In this document: in pieces, positions 36,430 to 45,463 of the stretch
How positions within the stretch are numbered: the first letter of the stretch is position 1
Layout of the letters: each line of letters opens with the position of its first letter
Source: Methylotuvimicrobium sp. KM2
Lineage (GTDB): Bacteria; Pseudomonadota; Gammaproteobacteria; Methylococcales; Methylomonadaceae
DNA: 64,000 bases
Assembly: GCF_038051925.1 (NCBI RefSeq)
Contig: NZ_CP150634.1
Coordinates: 4,762,864-4,826,863, forward strand
Direction: 5' to 3'
Notes under the pieces: generated by a model
Seen by the model: the letters and a program-made list of their open reading frames with translations, nothing else
Databases searched by the model: none
Told to the model about the DNA's origin: nothing
Program-made: the position numbers and the translations under genes

Positions 36430-37487
36430 TATTCTTCTCCTCTTTCAAAAGCCGGTCGGTAACGCGTAGACCGGGTTATTCGATAATAGAACCACAAAAA
36501 AATGACGAAAACCGTCAGGCTGATGCCGATAATATTAGCAGTTAATGGAATCAATATCAGCGAGCTGAGCAACTCGACCAGGATCAACAGGATCAAGATG
36601 ACGGCAATGCACCGACTATTCAGCTTAGTACAGCAATAAGCGCCCAACGGCGCGCCGATCACGACGACCGGCACTGCCGCTAGCCAGTAACGCTCTACTG
36701 TCGCGGTGAAGCTATCCAGCAAGAACCCATGTAGCGCAAATCCGGCCAGCGCATTGACCGCCATCAAGATCACCGAAGTCGGCGTCGAGACTTTTTCCGA
36801 TAAACGGAACCACAAAACCATCACCGAAAAACAAATGATATCGATGCCGTTGCCGACCAAGCCGGTCATGCCGCCGCCGACGGTTCCGGTCAACAGCATA
36901 ATGGCTTTTTCGCGCGCGCCGAAAAACGGCAGCGTGTTGTTATACAGTCGTTTTTGCCAAGTCAAGATCGTCAACGGCAATGCAAAAGCGGCGATCATCG
37001 CGGTGAACAGCATTTTTAACAGAGCGGGCGACAGCAAGGGCGCCAATGCCGCCGAACTGATCGAGACGCCGGCTAAACCGCCCAAACTGACCCAGGCAAT
37101 GACCGGCCAGGCAACCGGAACGCGCAGCGCGATAATGGTCAACGACGCGGCGGTCATGCCAACGCTTTGAATGGCCAATGAGAAGACCTTGGCATCGAGC
37201 GGCGCGATATGCAGTACTTTCGTGAACACAGGAAAAGCGACCGCTCCGCCGCCTTCGCTGGTCGCGCCGGCGATGAACGAACCGAAGACCATCGTCAAAG
37301 TGACGGCCCAATTTTCTTCGATGATCGATAGGCTACCCGGCGAGCTGTAGGCGTACCAAGCCAGCCAAACCGCAAGTGCCAAAGCCGTGCTAAACAGTAA
37401 TGGTTTATTCAAACGGCTGGTTGGATGATTTATCGTTTGATTGTCGATCAAGGGTGATGAATGCTTAATCCGCAAGAACATCCTCAA
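36429..37487 (-). CDS. TauE/SafE-family sulfite/organosulfur exporter-like permease
   Basis: 352 residues with about eight or nine membrane helices. Characteristic TauE/SafE glycine-rich segments: VFGSFIAGATSEGGGAVAFP, LLTGTVGGGMTGLVGNGID and AGFALHGFL-like loops. The family exports sulfite, sulfoacetate or related anions; the substrate here is not predictable. The first 22 codons overlap the Uma2 gene, so a start at the second Met (residue 3) or later is possible. Confidence 0.87.
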   Translation of the reverse strand: MRMFLRIKHSSPLIDNQTINHPTSRLNKPLLFSTALALAVWLAWYAYSSPGSLSIIEENWAVTLTMVFGSFIAGATSEGGGAVAFPVFTKVLHIAPLDAKVFSLAIQSVGMTAASLTIIALRVPVAWPVIAWVSLGGLAGVSISSAALAPLLSPALLKMLFTAMIAAFALPLTILTWQKRLYNNTLPFFGAREKAIMLLTGTVGGGMTGLVGNGIDIICFSVMVLWFRLSEKVSTPTSVILMAVNALAGFALHGFLLDSFTATVERYWLAAVPVVVIGAPLGAYCCTKLNSRCIAVILILLILVELLSSLILIPLTANIIGISLTVFVIFLWFYYRITRSTRYRPAFERGEE

Positions 37488-38028
37488 AAATTTCAGCGAG
37501 CGGAATCGTTAAGTCGAGACTGACAAGTCGGCAATCTTGTTGGCCGGTGTAATCATGCAATAGCCATTCGTTGTCCGCGGTCCGCCGATAGCATTCCACC
37601 CGGAGCGCGTCGATATCGACGATGACATATTCCTTGAGCGACTCCAGACTGCGGTACGCGGCGAATTTATCGCCCCGGTCGAATGCTGCCGTGGAATCGG
37701 ACAATACTTCGGCAATGAGCGTCGGATGGGCTAAAAATTGTTCGGCCTTGCGGTCTTCCGGATGGCAAGTCACGATGACATCGGGATAGAAGAATGCGTC
37801 GGCCGACTCGACCCGCAGTTTCATGTCGGCCATGTAGGATTGGCAGGGCGTACCGCGTAATCGTATCTTCAGTGCGGCCAATAAGTTACCGGTAACGAGA
37901 ACATGCTCGCGCCGCGCGCCGACCATTGCGAAGGTCTCTCCTGCAATGAATTCGTATTTCTCGGTTTGGGATTCCTCCCAAGCCAAAAAGTCATCGGCGT
38001 TGAATGTTAATGCTTCTGCTTGTTGCAT
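37465..38028 (-). CDS. Uma2-family PD-(D/E)xK protein
   Basis: 187 residues. Family pattern: YEFIAGETFAMVGARREHV near the start, FYPDVIVTC (Asp) and PTLIAEVLSDSTAAFDRG (Glu), then LREYVIVDID-like LKEYVIVDIDALRVECYRR. Uma2 proteins have a restriction-endonuclease fold and are abundant in bacteria with many mobile elements; their physiological role is unclear. Confidence 0.88.
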   Translation of the reverse strand: MQQAEALTFNADDFLAWEESQTEKYEFIAGETFAMVGARREHVLVTGNLLAALKIRLRGTPCQSYMADMKLRVESADAFFYPDVIVTCHPEDRKAEQFLAHPTLIAEVLSDSTAAFDRGDKFAAYRSLESLKEYVIVDIDALRVECYRRTADNEWLLHDYTGQQDCRLVSLDLTIPLAEIFEDVLAD

Positions 38029-38073
38029 AAATCTATTTATCCTGAAAATCTAAAATGACAAAATGGTAACGAA

Positions 38074-38832
38074 TCAAAACCGGTCATCGGGTCGACGGCC
38101 GACCATTAGCGCATTATGTTCGGCTAGATAGTCAGGGCGGTGCATCGGCTTGATTAAAATCAGTCCCGCTATAAAACCGCCCGCATGCGCCCAAAAGGCG
38201 ACACCACCGGCTTCATCGCCGATTGCCGGAATGCCGCTCAACAATTGAATCAAAAACCAATAACCCAGCATGAAGCCGGCGGGAACGGAAAACGATGTGA
38301 TATAAAAACCAATCGGTATGATCGAATGTACCCGTGCTCTTGGATATAGCCGGGCATAAGCTCCCATGACGCCGCCGATCGCACCTGACGCGCCTACCAT
38401 AGGTATCGCTGCTCCCGGATTGCTATAAATTTGAGCCCCCGCCGCGGCAAGTGCGCACAGCAAATAAAATGCCACGAAGCGAAAGCTACCCATCACATCC
38501 TCGACGTTATCGCCGAAAATCCATAAAAACCACATATTGGCGATTAAATGGAACCAACTGCCGTGCAAAAAGGCATGAGTCAACAGCGTGCTATTGCCGG
38601 TTTCGCCGCTTAGAATACAGCCGTAGTTCGCAGTCACTTGAATTGTCATTCCCTTAGGCACCATATTCAATAATTCACCCGGAATCAAGCCGTAATGACA
38701 CAGCGACTTAACCAATGCAGCCTCTCCGCCGGCACCTTGAAGCAAGAGCCATACCGCGATATTCGCCGCAATGATTGCGATCGTGATCACGGGAGGACGA
38801 ACGACAGGGTTTTCGTCTCGTATCGGTATCAT
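38074..38832 (-). CDS. Rhomboid intramembrane serine protease
   Basis: 252 residues with six or seven membrane helices. Catalytic Ser149 in GASGAIGG and His216 in WAHAGGFIAG form the rhomboid dyad. The HGSWFHLIANMWFLWIFG sequence in the N-terminal half is the conserved family signature. It cuts membrane proteins within the bilayer; the substrate is unknown. N-terminus MIPIRDENPV is typical of the subgroup. Confidence 0.93.
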   Translation of the reverse strand: MIPIRDENPVVRPPVITIAIIAANIAVWLLLQGAGGEAALVKSLCHYGLIPGELLNMVPKGMTIQVTANYGCILSGETGNSTLLTHAFLHGSWFHLIANMWFLWIFGDNVEDVMGSFRFVAFYLLCALAAAGAQIYSNPGAAIPMVGASGAIGGVMGAYARLYPRARVHSIIPIGFYITSFSVPAGFMLGYWFLIQLLSGIPAIGDEAGGVAFWAHAGGFIAGLILIKPMHRPDYLAEHNALMVGRRPDDRF

Positions 38833-38919
38833 TTTTAATCTCGGAGGGGTTTAATTTTTCTTACACTAAAACTCTTTTAGCTCTTAATGTATTCCAGGGA
38901 GCTCGAAACAACATAGCAG

Positions 38920-38996
38920 ATATAGCCTTCGTAGATCATAATTCGGCACCGGGGCGCCCGTCAAAGGACACCGAATTTTGATCTACGATGATATAA
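38920..38996. repeat. Dispersed palindromic repeat, family A, copy 5
   Basis: TATAGCCTTCGTAGATCATA followed by ATTCGGC faces GCCGAATTTT-like ACCGAATTTTGATCTACGAT across a short GC loop. It lies between the rhomboid gene start and the diguanylate cyclase stop. Confidence 0.75.
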
Positions 38997-39026
38997 AAAA
39001 TTTATCTTGCCTTCGATAACTTGCAT

Positions 39027-40844
39027 CTATTTTGAGTCTACACAACATCTATTCCGCCCGCTATGCTTGGCTTCATAAAGCGCTCGGTCGGCTCTTATGA
39101 TCAGTTCATCGAGACTCTGCGTTTCCGGTCTCAAACACGCAATACCTAAACTCGCGGTAATTGTTTGTTCGATACCGGAAAGACTTAATTCGGTGATGGC
39201 CTCACGCAGTCGCTCTGCAAATTTAAGCGCGTTATGCGAATCCGCCTCTTCCAGAAGCAAGACAAATTCCTCGCCGCCGAAACGCGCAGCAAAATCGCTG
39301 TCTCGGCAACTTTTCCGGAAACAATCGGCGACCTTGACCAACACTTGGTCGCCCACCGCGTGACCATAGGTATCGTTGAAGCGTTTGAAGTGATCGATAT
39401 CCAACATGATTACCGACAGGTTCCGTTTGTAACGCTGGGCGGCGCGAAATATCGGTTCGCCTTTTTGGTAGAATGCGCGCCGGTTCAAAATATTGGTCAA
39501 CGGGTCTCTTGTTGCTAATAATTCGAGCTCCCGTGTGCGGTCTTTGACTTTTTGTTCAAGCGTTGCGTTGAGTCGTTTTAACTCGGTTTGCGTTTGTACG
39601 AAGTGATGTAACGAAATGGCGATCAATGCCAATGAAAAGCTTAACACGCCCCAGGTCAGCGGTATTCGCCGCCAAGGTAGAATACTGTGCGCCACAGCCA
39701 TGTCGAGCAACAGCAATAGACCGAAAAAAGCAAATGTGACGATGATGACTTTTTGCTCATTATTGACATGACGAAATCTCGAGAAAGCCACTGCAAACAA
39801 TAGCGTCAGGCTGAGCGTAAGTAAACCGTCAAAAACGAAATACATTCTGGAAATCGCGCTATAACCGAGCAATGGCAATATATTGGCGCCTACCGCATAG
39901 GCTAAATGAAATCGCCATAGCGCCCCGATCAATTTTTGATACTTGATTCCTGCGCACCACTCCCCGAACAATAAAGCCATTGCGACCGGCAATAAAAAAT
40001 AGCCGGTCGCAGCCAGATGATCCCAAAATAAGGGTGCGTTGATCAACCACAATTTGACTTGGCTCTGACCGAAGACCATCAAGGTGGATGCCAAGGCGAA
40101 CAATGCTAGATAATAAAAACTTCTCCGTTCGGCTTGCAGTAACGCGAAAAAAAAGGCCAAACCGGCAATCAGCAAGGAAAATCCGCTAACGACAATTTGT
40201 TCCACCGAATGATCGAAAATCAATTTGATCAAATCGAGTCGTTCCATCAACCTGACTTCGCCCCATAGGCCGATGTCGCTATAATCGGAAAAAACCCGAA
40301 AATAAAGAAACTTGCCGGCAAAATCGGCAGGCAGTTGGATCATGTGCCAAGGCCAACCTTCGAAACGTCCATGACCGTTATCATCGAAATGGCCGTACTG
40401 ATAGATTTTTCGCCCATCCAGATAAGCTTGAACAATCAAGTCGACACTGTAGATATAAACGACCGGGTCATGCCAATTGCCATTCGGTAGAGAGGTACGA
40501 AACCAAACATTGGTCTGCCCGTCGCGTCCCGGAGGATTGGAAGGAAAGTCGATTACTTGCCATGCTTCGCTAGCGTTGTCTTGCTGAGCCCACTCCGGTC
40601 GCCCTTGAGCATCGAAAGGCGAGTCGCCCCAGCGGTATTGCCAGTCGTTATGCAATGGCAGGGGGGATTCATGTGCTTGGAGACAGACGGTAAAAAGTGA
40701 CAGGCAAAGCATTAAGCCGCCTTTCAGTCGGTGTTCCGTCACAAGATCTATGAAGTAAACGACTAATCGTGTAAGCAACTGTATCAATCGGCCTGATAAT
40801 AGAGATTGACGGGAAAGCCATCGCTTGCGATAGGCTGATAGCAA
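39027..40844 (-). CDS. Membrane diguanylate cyclase with 7TMR-DISM sensor
   Basis: 605 residues. A signal/anchor helix (about 30-52), a periplasmic DISMED2-type beta domain (about 55-205, QYRWGDSPFDAQG, VWFRTSLP), seven membrane helices (about 215-400), a short coiled coil (LNATLEQKVKDRTRELELLA), and a C-terminal GGDEF domain. The catalytic motif is RFGGEEF, so cyclase activity is expected; no RxxD inhibitory site is evident in the usual place (QRYKRNLSV). It would raise c-di-GMP in response to an external signal and could feed LapD-controlled adhesion. Confidence 0.9.
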   Translation of the reverse strand: MLSAYRKRWLSRQSLLSGRLIQLLTRLVVYFIDLVTEHRLKGGLMLCLSLFTVCLQAHESPLPLHNDWQYRWGDSPFDAQGRPEWAQQDNASEAWQVIDFPSNPPGRDGQTNVWFRTSLPNGNWHDPVVYIYSVDLIVQAYLDGRKIYQYGHFDDNGHGRFEGWPWHMIQLPADFAGKFLYFRVFSDYSDIGLWGEVRLMERLDLIKLIFDHSVEQIVVSGFSLLIAGLAFFFALLQAERRSFYYLALFALASTLMVFGQSQVKLWLINAPLFWDHLAATGYFLLPVAMALLFGEWCAGIKYQKLIGALWRFHLAYAVGANILPLLGYSAISRMYFVFDGLLTLSLTLLFAVAFSRFRHVNNEQKVIIVTFAFFGLLLLLDMAVAHSILPWRRIPLTWGVLSFSLALIAISLHHFVQTQTELKRLNATLEQKVKDRTRELELLATRDPLTNILNRRAFYQKGEPIFRAAQRYKRNLSVIMLDIDHFKRFNDTYGHAVGDQVLVKVADCFRKSCRDSDFAARFGGEEFVLLLEEADSHNALKFAERLREAITELSLSGIEQTITASLGIACLRPETQSLDELIIRADRALYEAKHSGRNRCCVDSK

Positions 40845-41039
40845 AGATCAGAGACATACCTTTTTGCTCTGCACACTTCGTCAAAGCCGTGAGCAATATT
40901 CGGTGTGCCTTGAATAGTTGTCATGGCGGAAGTATAGCAGCGTAACGCCTCGGAAAATGGTCATACCTCACAAGCCGGCAAATAGATTCATTAAATTTTG
41001 AATTAAGGCGAAAGGTATATAGTTAATTGTCTTGGATAA
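40845..41039. other. Intergenic region, no gene seen
   Basis: Noncoding sequence between the cyclase start and the repeats preceding rep. I see no gene, tRNA or clear terminator. GGCGAAAGGTATATAG near 41008 resembles an isolated family A end. Confidence 0.4.
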
Positions 41040-41130
41040 TTTAGGTGCTGGGTGAATACGTCCATGTAGGCTTGACGGCCGCTATCCCTGCTGCCGACAC
41101 CAGTCAATCGAGCAACCGCACCTCCTTTCA
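41040..41130. repeat. Fragment of family B element
   Basis: TTAGGTGCTGGGTGAATACG, the CTTGACGGCCGCTATCCCTG region and GACACCAGTCAATCGAGCAA match the inner left half of the family B element in inverted orientation. Both terminal repeats are missing. Confidence 0.6.
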
Positions 41131-41280
41131 GCCATTGGCGCGATATAGAAAAAAGGAAGGTTATTCAGAGTTGAATCCTTGGGGTTCATGTTGGCTTTTA
41201 GTTCAAAAATATCAACTATTAACGCGAACATAGCCTTAAAATACACATAAAGAATCCCATAAAAGGCCTGAGGAACCAGT

Positions 41281-41361
41281 TTACTCCTTTCGCAAGTCAA
41301 ATTTCGTCAGCGCCTACGGAGGCGCCGGGGTTCCGAATTATTATCTACGATGGGTGTAAAT
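41281..41361. repeat. Dispersed palindromic repeat, family A, copy 6
   Basis: CCTTTCGCAAGTCAAATTTC faces CCGAATTATTATCTACGATG across GCGCCTACGGAGGCGC, itself a perfect small palindrome. It sits about 40 bp upstream of the rep start. Confidence 0.7.
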
Positions 41362-41402
41362 AGTAGCCATCAAAACCTAATTATTTCATTTCGTTACACA
41401 AT

Positions 41403-43406
41403 ATGACCGAACTCAATCCCCAACAACTTGCGGCGGTGCGCACCGTCGACGTTCCATTGCTTGTGCTAGCAGGCGCCGGCAGCGGCAAGACGCGCGTGAT
41501 CACCGAAAAAATCGCCTATCTGGTCAAACAAGGTACACCGGCTCGACACATCGCGGCCGTGACATTCACGAATAAGGCCGCGCGCGAGATGAAAACACGG
41601 GTGTCGAAATTGCTGAACGACAAAGACATTCGAGGCTTGACCGTGTCGACTTTTCATTCGCTCGGTTTGAATATTCTCCGCAAGGAACACAAGATGCTCG
41701 GATACAAAGCCGCGTTGACGCTTTTCGACGAACTGGACAAACAAACGCTTCTGAAAAACCTGGTCATGCACAACGGGAAGGAATGCGATATCGACAAGGC
41801 CGATCATTACGCTTGGCAAATCGGTCAATGGAAAAACGCCTTCGTGACGCCGGAACAGGCCTTGTCTCATGCCTCGCAAGAACAAGCACCGGCCGCACAT
41901 CTGTATAACGATTACACACGCAGCATGAAAGCCTACAATGCGGTCGATTTCGACGATTTGATTCTGATGCCGGTATTATTGTTTCAACAGCATCCTGAGG
42001 CTCTCGAAAAATGGCAAAATAAGATTCGTTATCTACTGGTCGACGAATATCAGGACACCAACATCACGCAATATCAATTGGTGAAACTGCTGGCCGGTAA
42101 TCTGGGCCGCTTTACCGTGGTCGGCGACGACGATCAATCGATTTACGCCTGGCGCGGCGCGCAACCGGAAAATCTGGCGCAATTGCAAAAAGACTTCACG
42201 CGCCTGAAAGTGATCAAGCTTGAGCAAAACTACCGCTCGGCCGGACGGATTTTGAAGGTTGCGAACCAATTGATCGCGAACAATCCTCATACTTTTGAAA
42301 AACGCTTGTGGAGCGATTTGGGCTTCGGCGATCCGCTGCGCGTGTTGAGTCATAAGGACGAAACCATCGAAGCGAAACAGGTTGTCTCGGAAATCATTCA
42401 TCACAAGTTTAAAACCGGCAGTAGCTACCAGGACTACGCGATTCTATACCGCGGGAATCATCAATCGCGACTGTTCGAACGGGCGCTACGCGAAAACAAC
42501 GTGCCGTATTTTATCAGCGGTAGTACGTCGTTTTTCGCATATACCGAAATTAAAGACATACTCAGTTATTTGCGGTTGTTCGTGAATCCGGACGATGATG
42601 CCGCGTTTTTGCGCATTATCAACACGCCGCGCCGCGAAATCGGTCCGAATACCCTCGAAAAACTCGGTGCCTATGCCAACGAGCGCCACGTTAGTTTGTT
42701 TAAGGCCAGTAACGAAATGGGCCTGATGCAGAAGCTGTCCGACAAGGCGCGTCAGCGCCTTAATAAATTCACCGATTGGGTGACCGATACGGCGGATCGC
42801 ATCGAGCGCGGCGATACTTTTGCCGTGATCGAGCAAATGATAGCCCAAATCGGCTACGAAGCGTGGCTGCGCGAAAACGCGAAGACGCCGCAATCGGCCG
42901 AACGCAAGATGCAAAATGTTTACGAACTGATCGACTGGTTGAAGCGCATCGCCGACAAAGACCTGGGCACCGAGAAATCATTGTCTGAAATCGTCTCGAA
43001 GATCATGTTGATGGATATACTTGAACGCAACCAGGAAGAAGAGGCCGGCGACCAGGTCAGCCTAATGACACTGCACGCAGCCAAGGGTCTCGAGTTTCCG
43101 CATGTTTTCTTAATCGGCATGGAAGAAAACCTGCTGCCGCATCAAAACAGCATCGAAACCGATAATATCGAGGAAGAGCGCCGACTCGCTTATGTCGGCA
43201 TCACGCGCGCGCAGCGTTCATTGACCTTCAGTTATTGCACGCACAGAAAGCGCTATGGCGAAATAAGCGAATGCGAACCGAGCCGCTTTTTGGGCGAATT
43301 GCCGTCCGACGATTTGGAGTGGGCCAACAAAAAACAGCTCGATCCGGCCGTGGTCAAAGAGCGCGGCAAGGCCAGTCTCGCGCATTTGAAAACAATGCTA
43401 TCGTAA
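41403..43406 (+). CDS. rep: ATP-dependent DNA helicase Rep
   Basis: 667 residues, full length for Rep. UvrD/PcrA/Rep superfamily 1 motifs in order: Walker A AGAGSGKT (residues 23-30), VTFTNKAAREMK, STFHSLG, Walker B LLVDEYQDTN, GDDDQSIYAWRGA, LEQNYRS, SLMTLHAAKGLEFPHVFLIG and YVGITRAQ. Rep removes proteins ahead of the replication fork and helps restart. A conserved housekeeping gene. Confidence 0.96.
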   Translation: MTELNPQQLAAVRTVDVPLLVLAGAGSGKTRVITEKIAYLVKQGTPARHIAAVTFTNKAAREMKTRVSKLLNDKDIRGLTVSTFHSLGLNILRKEHKMLGYKAALTLFDELDKQTLLKNLVMHNGKECDIDKADHYAWQIGQWKNAFVTPEQALSHASQEQAPAAHLYNDYTRSMKAYNAVDFDDLILMPVLLFQQHPEALEKWQNKIRYLLVDEYQDTNITQYQLVKLLAGNLGRFTVVGDDDQSIYAWRGAQPENLAQLQKDFTRLKVIKLEQNYRSAGRILKVANQLIANNPHTFEKRLWSDLGFGDPLRVLSHKDETIEAKQVVSEIIHHKFKTGSSYQDYAILYRGNHQSRLFERALRENNVPYFISGSTSFFAYTEIKDILSYLRLFVNPDDDAAFLRIINTPRREIGPNTLEKLGAYANERHVSLFKASNEMGLMQKLSDKARQRLNKFTDWVTDTADRIERGDTFAVIEQMIAQIGYEAWLRENAKTPQSAERKMQNVYELIDWLKRIADKDLGTEKSLSEIVSKIMLMDILERNQEEEAGDQVSLMTLHAAKGLEFPHVFLIGMEENLLPHQNSIETDNIEEERRLAYVGITRAQRSLTFSYCTHRKRYGEISECEPSRFLGELPSDDLEWANKKQLDPAVVKERGKASLAHLKTMLS

Positions 43407-43444
43407 TTATCGCGGCGATCGGTTAGAATACGCATCCCAAACAA

Positions 43445-43485
43445 GCGCCCGTAGCTCAGCTGGATAGAGCGCGGCCCTCCGGAGG
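43445..43485 (+). pseudogene. Truncated copy of tRNA-Arg(CCG)
   Basis: The first 41 nt are identical to the start of the complete tRNA-Arg gene at 43572 (acceptor 5' strand, D arm, and the anticodon arm through its GG). It then changes to unrelated sequence (TAACGGTCATCCGG). The complete gene follows 87 bp later. Such partial tRNA duplication is typical scar tissue of integrative elements. Confidence 0.9.
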
Positions 43486-43571
43486 TAACGGTCATCCGGT
43501 TTTTGGGCTTGAGGGTCACGGTCATTTTAGAATGACCCCAAAGACTGTAAAATTTTATCGCAATTCACTTT

Positions 43572-43648
43572 GCGCCCGTAGCTCAGCTGGATAGAGCGCG
43601 GCCCTCCGGAGGCCGAGGCCAGAGGTTCGAATCCTCTCGGGCGCGCCA
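43572..43648 (+). tRNA. tRNA-Arg, anticodon CCG
   Basis: A 77-nt cloverleaf. Acceptor GCGCCCG pairs with CGGGCGC, followed by discriminator G and encoded CCA. D arm GCTC/GAGC, anticodon stem CGGCC/GGCCG with loop CTCCGGA (anticodon CCG), and T arm AGAGG-TTCGAAT-CCTCT. It decodes CGG. It lies at the border between core genes (rep) and accessory DNA, a common integration site. Confidence 0.97.
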
Positions 43649-43683
43649 TTTTGACATCTACCCCAAAACGGCCATTTTTGCTC

Positions 43684-43716
43684 TGTGCCCTGTATGTGCC
43701 CTATCTGTGCCATGCC
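43684..43716. repeat. Three tandem 11-bp repeats beside the tRNA gene
   Basis: TGTGCCCTGTA, TGTGCCCTATC and TGTGCCATGCC start at 43684, 43695 and 43706, an exact 11-bp period, 36 bp past the tRNA 3' end. Their position and phasing would suit recombinase or excisionase arm sites, or the decayed 3' end of an integrase gene on the minus strand. No adjacent intact integrase is present. Confidence 0.5.
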
Positions 43717-44419
43717 CTTTAAAATAGATTGAGGTCAATTAAAGATTCCGACCTTTGCCCCCGATTGCGCATTTCGCCCATATCAAAATAAATCAGCACA
43801 GTTTTGCATTCTATTTTTGGAATTGATACTGAGCTATTCCTTGATATATCAACGACAATATTTAAGATATTATTTTCGAGTTTGCTTCAGTTTAGATCAT
43901 CTCCAAAAATGACTAGAAAGCAATCGATGATAAAAAATTATTTGACCGGCTGAACCCGACTCTTGAACTTCCTGAAAAGCTGCAAGCTCTTTATCGCCGG
44001 TTAAAAAATGAATATCTTCTCCTGAACGCGTAGTTTTAAAAATCCGGTCTGAAGATTTTCGAGTTTTAATGATTTGACGCTCTTCAATATCAATTTTTTG
44101 CTTTACGCAAACAATTTGATTTGTTTAACGAATAAACAAAAGAATGAACTCGATGCACAACGAAATCATCGTGTCGCTCGCCATATGTGCCTTTTTCTCC
44201 GGCAACCGATTCCTTGAGCTTGTGGCTCCAGTGCTTGATCGAACGACGAGGCTTCAACAAGGCCGCGGTGACTTTGGCCAACAAGAACGCTAGAATTATC
44301 TGGGAGATGGCCACATGAGGAGGCAACTATGCGCCTCTAACGACTTAGTGGCATGAAGGGGCAATCAAGCGTCGGGGCTTTTCTCCGCATTAGCAGTTCA
44401 TCCAAGTTATAATCGTGAC

Positions 44420-44578
44420 TCAAGCCGACATAGTTAACGTACTGTTTCTGCGATTTTCCCTAGAGGATGAGCCTTGAATGTCGGAGCACAGTGAAACGTA
44501 TTCATTGGCTACGGCCTCTTCGAAGAGCTGACTGTAAAGCGAGCTGGTTAAAACTTCTTGATAGGTGATGGATGGCAT
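44420..44578 (-). CDS. Small open reading frame, unknown
   Basis: A 52-residue frame from ATG 44578 (MPSITYQEVLTSSLYSQLFE onward) ending at TGA 44420. There is no Shine-Dalgarno, but it starts right downstream of the perfect palindrome at 44597-44633. It may be a fragment. I do not recognise it. Confidence 0.25.
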   Translation of the reverse strand: MPSITYQEVLTSSLYSQLFEEAVANEYVSLCSDIQGSSSRENRRNSTLTMSA

Positions 44579-44596
44579 AGTTGGCTATCGGATTAG

Positions 44597-44633
44597 CTGT
44601 TGTGCAACATTTTTATATTTTGTTGCACAACAG
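44597..44633. promoter_or_regulatory. Perfect 13-bp inverted repeat
   Basis: CTGTTGTGCAACA and TGTTGCACAACAG are exact reverse complements separated by 11 AT-rich bases. It could be an operator, a hairpin, or a recombination site. The half-site TGTTGTGCAACA is itself nearly palindromic (TTGTGCAA), so each arm is a dyad. No T-run follows, so it is not a typical terminator. Confidence 0.5.
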
Positions 44634-45214
44634 TACCCTGTCCAATGACACATAAGCCTGAGCGACGGGCTGTATTTCCATTATTAAGTGAGCCTGGAGG
44701 CGCAAAAGCTGGGATCATGGAGGCATGATCGTGACTTTACATCCCCAAGGATTAACAACGCTAGCCCAATCGGATAGAGCCTTACGGTGAGAGCGGAAAA
44801 TATAAAGTGATCTTTTCTGAAAAAGCCAAGCTAATTGGCTCTATCAATTACGGGGGGCATACAGGGCGGCACGCAAAGCCCGCGTTACACATCTATCGAC
44901 AAACTTAAAATAGCAATACAATTGACAGATTTGTTTGGTAAGAAATAAGGTGTTGTAAGCTGGGACCACAGAAAATTTATTCCTTGGTACGGTCTCCGAT
45001 CAAAACCGCCAAGCATTCTAATACAAGTCAGCTAGATTTTGGACGCTGGAGATCGGCTATTTTCGGACCGCAACATGGATATTACGAGTAACTGAAGTTG
45101 AATCAATACCCGTCTGCCAAATTAGCTGTAACTTTAAGCATCTGATTTGAAGAAATAGAGTGCATTCAAGTTGACCTCATTGCTTGTCCCCTCCGGCAGA
45201 CCATGGGTATCTAC

Positions 45215-45332
45215 ACAAGTACTTGCTCCTTCTCTCTTGAGGGAGAAGATTGGGGTGAGGGGGATATAGTTGGTTGTTTTTACTCTCACCCCCCCTCTCC
45301 AACAGGAGAGGAGGGGGGTGGGCCGACTTGTA
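45215..45332. repeat. GGGAGAGG/CCTCTCC palindromic intergenic repeat
   Basis: CTCTCTTGAGGGAGAAGATT with GGGGTGAGGGGG, then TCTCACCCCCCCTCTCC and AGGAGAGGAGGGGGGTGGG, form nested inverted arms. This repeat style is widespread between genes in proteobacteria. It lies downstream of the large protein gene at 45464. Confidence 0.65.
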
Positions 45333-45463
45333 ACTCATTGTATTTTATAATATAAAAATTTTTTTAGATCCCTATGCCGGCAGATGTGGGACGTGAAGAA
45401 TTGGTTCGCAAATAAGAAGGCTTCAAAAGGTATGTTTTGTTCCCAGCAATAGATTGGCAAATA

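Larger units (their letters stand above)
43717..45463. other. Gene-poor accessory region
   Basis: About 1.75 kb with no convincing conserved gene. Open stretches exist on the minus strand (for example 44090-44326, and an unstarted 70-codon frame over 43900-44110 reading DRIFKTTRSGEDIHFLTGDK), but none has a good start or a family I recognise. The composition is AT-rich and looks like decayed mobile DNA behind the tRNA. Specific repeats inside are listed separately. Confidence 0.5.

Noticed and set aside
43445..43525. Protein reading of the tRNA region as a coding end
   Set aside because: The translated string typical of tRNA-Arg readthrough arises from the tRNA copies themselves; these are RNA sequences.
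43660..43740. Integrase C-terminal remnant on the minus strand next to the tRNA
   Set aside because: A 24-codon open stretch ends near 43664, but it is too short to assign; kept only as a possibility under the 11-bp repeats.
44090..44326. 78-residue minus-strand ORF in the gene-poor region
   Set aside because: No Shine-Dalgarno, no recognisable family, composition like decayed DNA; possible but not supportable.
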